Shown here in pieces: positions 6,594-7,486 of a stretch of 7,486 nucleotides of DNA (the stretch's first letter is position 1; each line of letters opens with the position of its first letter). The notes below the pieces were generated by a model. The model ran no database searches and had not been told where the DNA came from. It was given only the letters and a program-made list of their open reading frames with translations. Origin of the DNA: an uncultured Blautia sp. (GTDB taxonomy: Bacteria; Bacillota; Clostridia; Lachnospirales; Lachnospiraceae); contig CAMOXX010000133.1 of assembly GCA_946629475.1 (NCBI GenBank), positions 1 through 7,486 on the forward strand, written 5' to 3'. The position numbers and the translations under genes are program-made.

Positions 6594-7486
6594 ATGAAAG
6601 GAATTATTCTTGCCGGCGGGTCCGGAACCCGTCTTTATCCCTTGACCAGAGTCACCTCAAAGCAGCTTCTGCCGATCTACGACAAACCGATGATCTATTA
6701 TCCCATGTCGGTTCTTATGAATGCCGGCATCCGGGATATTCTCATTATCTCCACTCCCCAGGACACGCCCCGGTTCGAAGAGCTTCTGGGCGACGGCCAT
6801 CAGTTCGGCGTGAAACTGTCCTATGCAGTACAGCCCAGCCCGGACGGCCTGGCGCAGGCTTTCCTGATCGGCAGTGATTTTATCGGGAGCGACAGCGTCG
6901 CTATGGTTCTCGGCGACAACATCTTTGCCGGCCACGGCCTTCGCAAAAGGCTGAAAGAGGCCGTAAAGAATGCCGACACCGGCAAAGGCGCTACTGTTTT
7001 CGGTTACTATGTGGATGATCCGGAGCGCTTTGGCATCGTGGAATTTGACAACAGCGGAAAGGCTATCTCCATCGAGGAAAAGCCGGAGCATCCCAAGAGC
7101 AATTACTGCGTGACCGGCCTGTATTTTTACGACAACAAGGTCGTAGAATACGCCAAAGGGCTGAAGCCCAGCGCCAGAGGTGAGCTGGAGATCACCGACC
7201 TCAACCGGATCTACCTCGAAAATGGAACGCTTAACGTTGAGCTTCTCGGGCAGGGATTTACCTGGCTGGATACCGGGACCCACGAGAGCCTTGTCGAGGC
7301 CACCAATTTCGTAAAGACGATGGAGGACCATCAGCACCGCAAAATCGCGTGCCTTGAGGAGATCGCCTATCTGAACGGCTGGATCTCAAAGCAGGATGTC
7401 CTGGCCGTGTATGAAGTGCTGAAAAAGAACCAGTACGGCCGGTACCTGAAGGACGTACTCGACGGAAAATACCTGGATGTACTGCA
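6594..7486 (+). CDS. rfbA: Glucose-1-phosphate thymidylyltransferase (cut by right edge)
   Basis: This enzyme joins glucose 1-phosphate and dTTP to give dTDP-glucose, the first step of dTDP-L-rhamnose synthesis for surface polysaccharides. I read 297 codons in frame to the edge. The family runs about 289-301 residues, so only a few codons are probably missing. The nucleotidyltransferase motif [20 protein letters not shown] spans 8-27, with the catalytic Arg13 and Lys23. LGDNIF (106-111) holds the metal ligand Asp108, [11 protein letters not shown] (159-169) holds the sugar-binding EEKP, and TWLDTGTH (223-230) holds the second metal ligand Asp226. The C-terminal YLNGWIS and [10 protein letters not shown] stretches are typical. 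The start is set by GGAG 8-9 bases upstream. It diverges from the DUF512 operon and is probably the first gene of a dTDP-rhamnose operon (rfbC, rfbB, rfbD) past the edge, which is inference. UTP-glucose enzymes (GalU) lack this motif pattern. Confidence 0.96.
   Translation, partial: MKGIILAGGSGTRLYPLTRVTSKQLLPIYDKPMIYYPMSVLMNAGIRDILIISTPQDTPRFEELLGDGHQFGVKLSYAVQPSPDGLAQAFLIGSDFIGSDSVAMVLGDNIFAGHGLRKRLKEAVKNADTGKGATVFGYYVDDPERFGIVEFDNSGKAISIEEKPEHPKSNYCVTGLYFYDNKVVEYAKGLKPSARGELEITDLNRIYLENGTLNVELLGQGFTWLDTGTHESLVEATNFVKTMEDHQHRKIACLEEIAYLNGWISKQDVLAVYEVLKKNQYGRYLKDVLDGKYLDVL

Noticed and set aside
6657..7337. A 226-codon minus-strand open frame opposite rfbA
   Set aside because: The plus strand encodes RfbA with all motifs intact over the same bases. 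The antisense frame has no recognisable domain, and long antisense frames arise from codon bias in such genes.

Overview
The window reads as ordinary chromosome from a moderate-GC Gram-positive anaerobe of the Clostridia, most likely a Lachnospiraceae-like bacterium. The reasons are formate--tetrahydrofolate ligase, the acyl-phosphate-dependent PlsY acyltransferase, the gene order DUF512 protein - der - plsY - gpsA, and strong GGAGG-type ribosome binding sites. The assignment is by pattern recognition only and no search was run. Seven protein-coding genes are supported, two of them cut by the window edges. No rRNA, tRNA, CRISPR array, insertion sequence or phage gene was seen, and no stretch above 300 bases lacks a gene.

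Layout. (1) Bases 1-949, minus strand: the N-terminal 316 codons of fhs, running off the left edge. (2) 950-1126: a divergent intergenic region with candidate promoters for fhs and the next gene, and several short repeats. (3) 1127-1954, plus strand: a TTG-started aldo/keto reductase. (4) 1955-2046: a convergent gap holding a strong minus-strand terminator. (5) 2047-6398, minus strand: four tightly packed genes in transcription order, a PDZ/radical-SAM/DUF512 protein, the ribosome-assembly GTPase Der, the glycerol-3-phosphate acyltransferase PlsY and the glycerol-3-phosphate dehydrogenase GpsA. (6) 6399-6593: a second divergent intergenic region with good promoters on both strands and a perfect palindrome over the minus-strand -35. 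(7) 6594 to the right edge, plus strand: rfbA, glucose-1-phosphate thymidylyltransferase, complete except for its last few codons.

How the genes work together. The four-gene unit has a promoter at 6434-6462 and a terminator at 2003-2039, and its genes are joined by a 38-base overlap, a 1-base TGATG overlap and a 17-base gap. GpsA makes sn-glycerol 3-phosphate from dihydroxyacetone phosphate and PlsY acylates it, so the distal half is the entry to phospholipid synthesis. The proximal half couples 50S subunit maturation (Der) to a conserved iron-sulfur protein without an assigned function. Fhs serves one-carbon metabolism. RfbA begins dTDP-rhamnose synthesis for the cell envelope. The aldo/keto reductase stands alone.

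I do not see a clear undescribed multi-gene system. The best leads are the reductase's changed cofactor-phosphate site, the DUF512-Der gene overlap, and the palindrome over the operon promoter.
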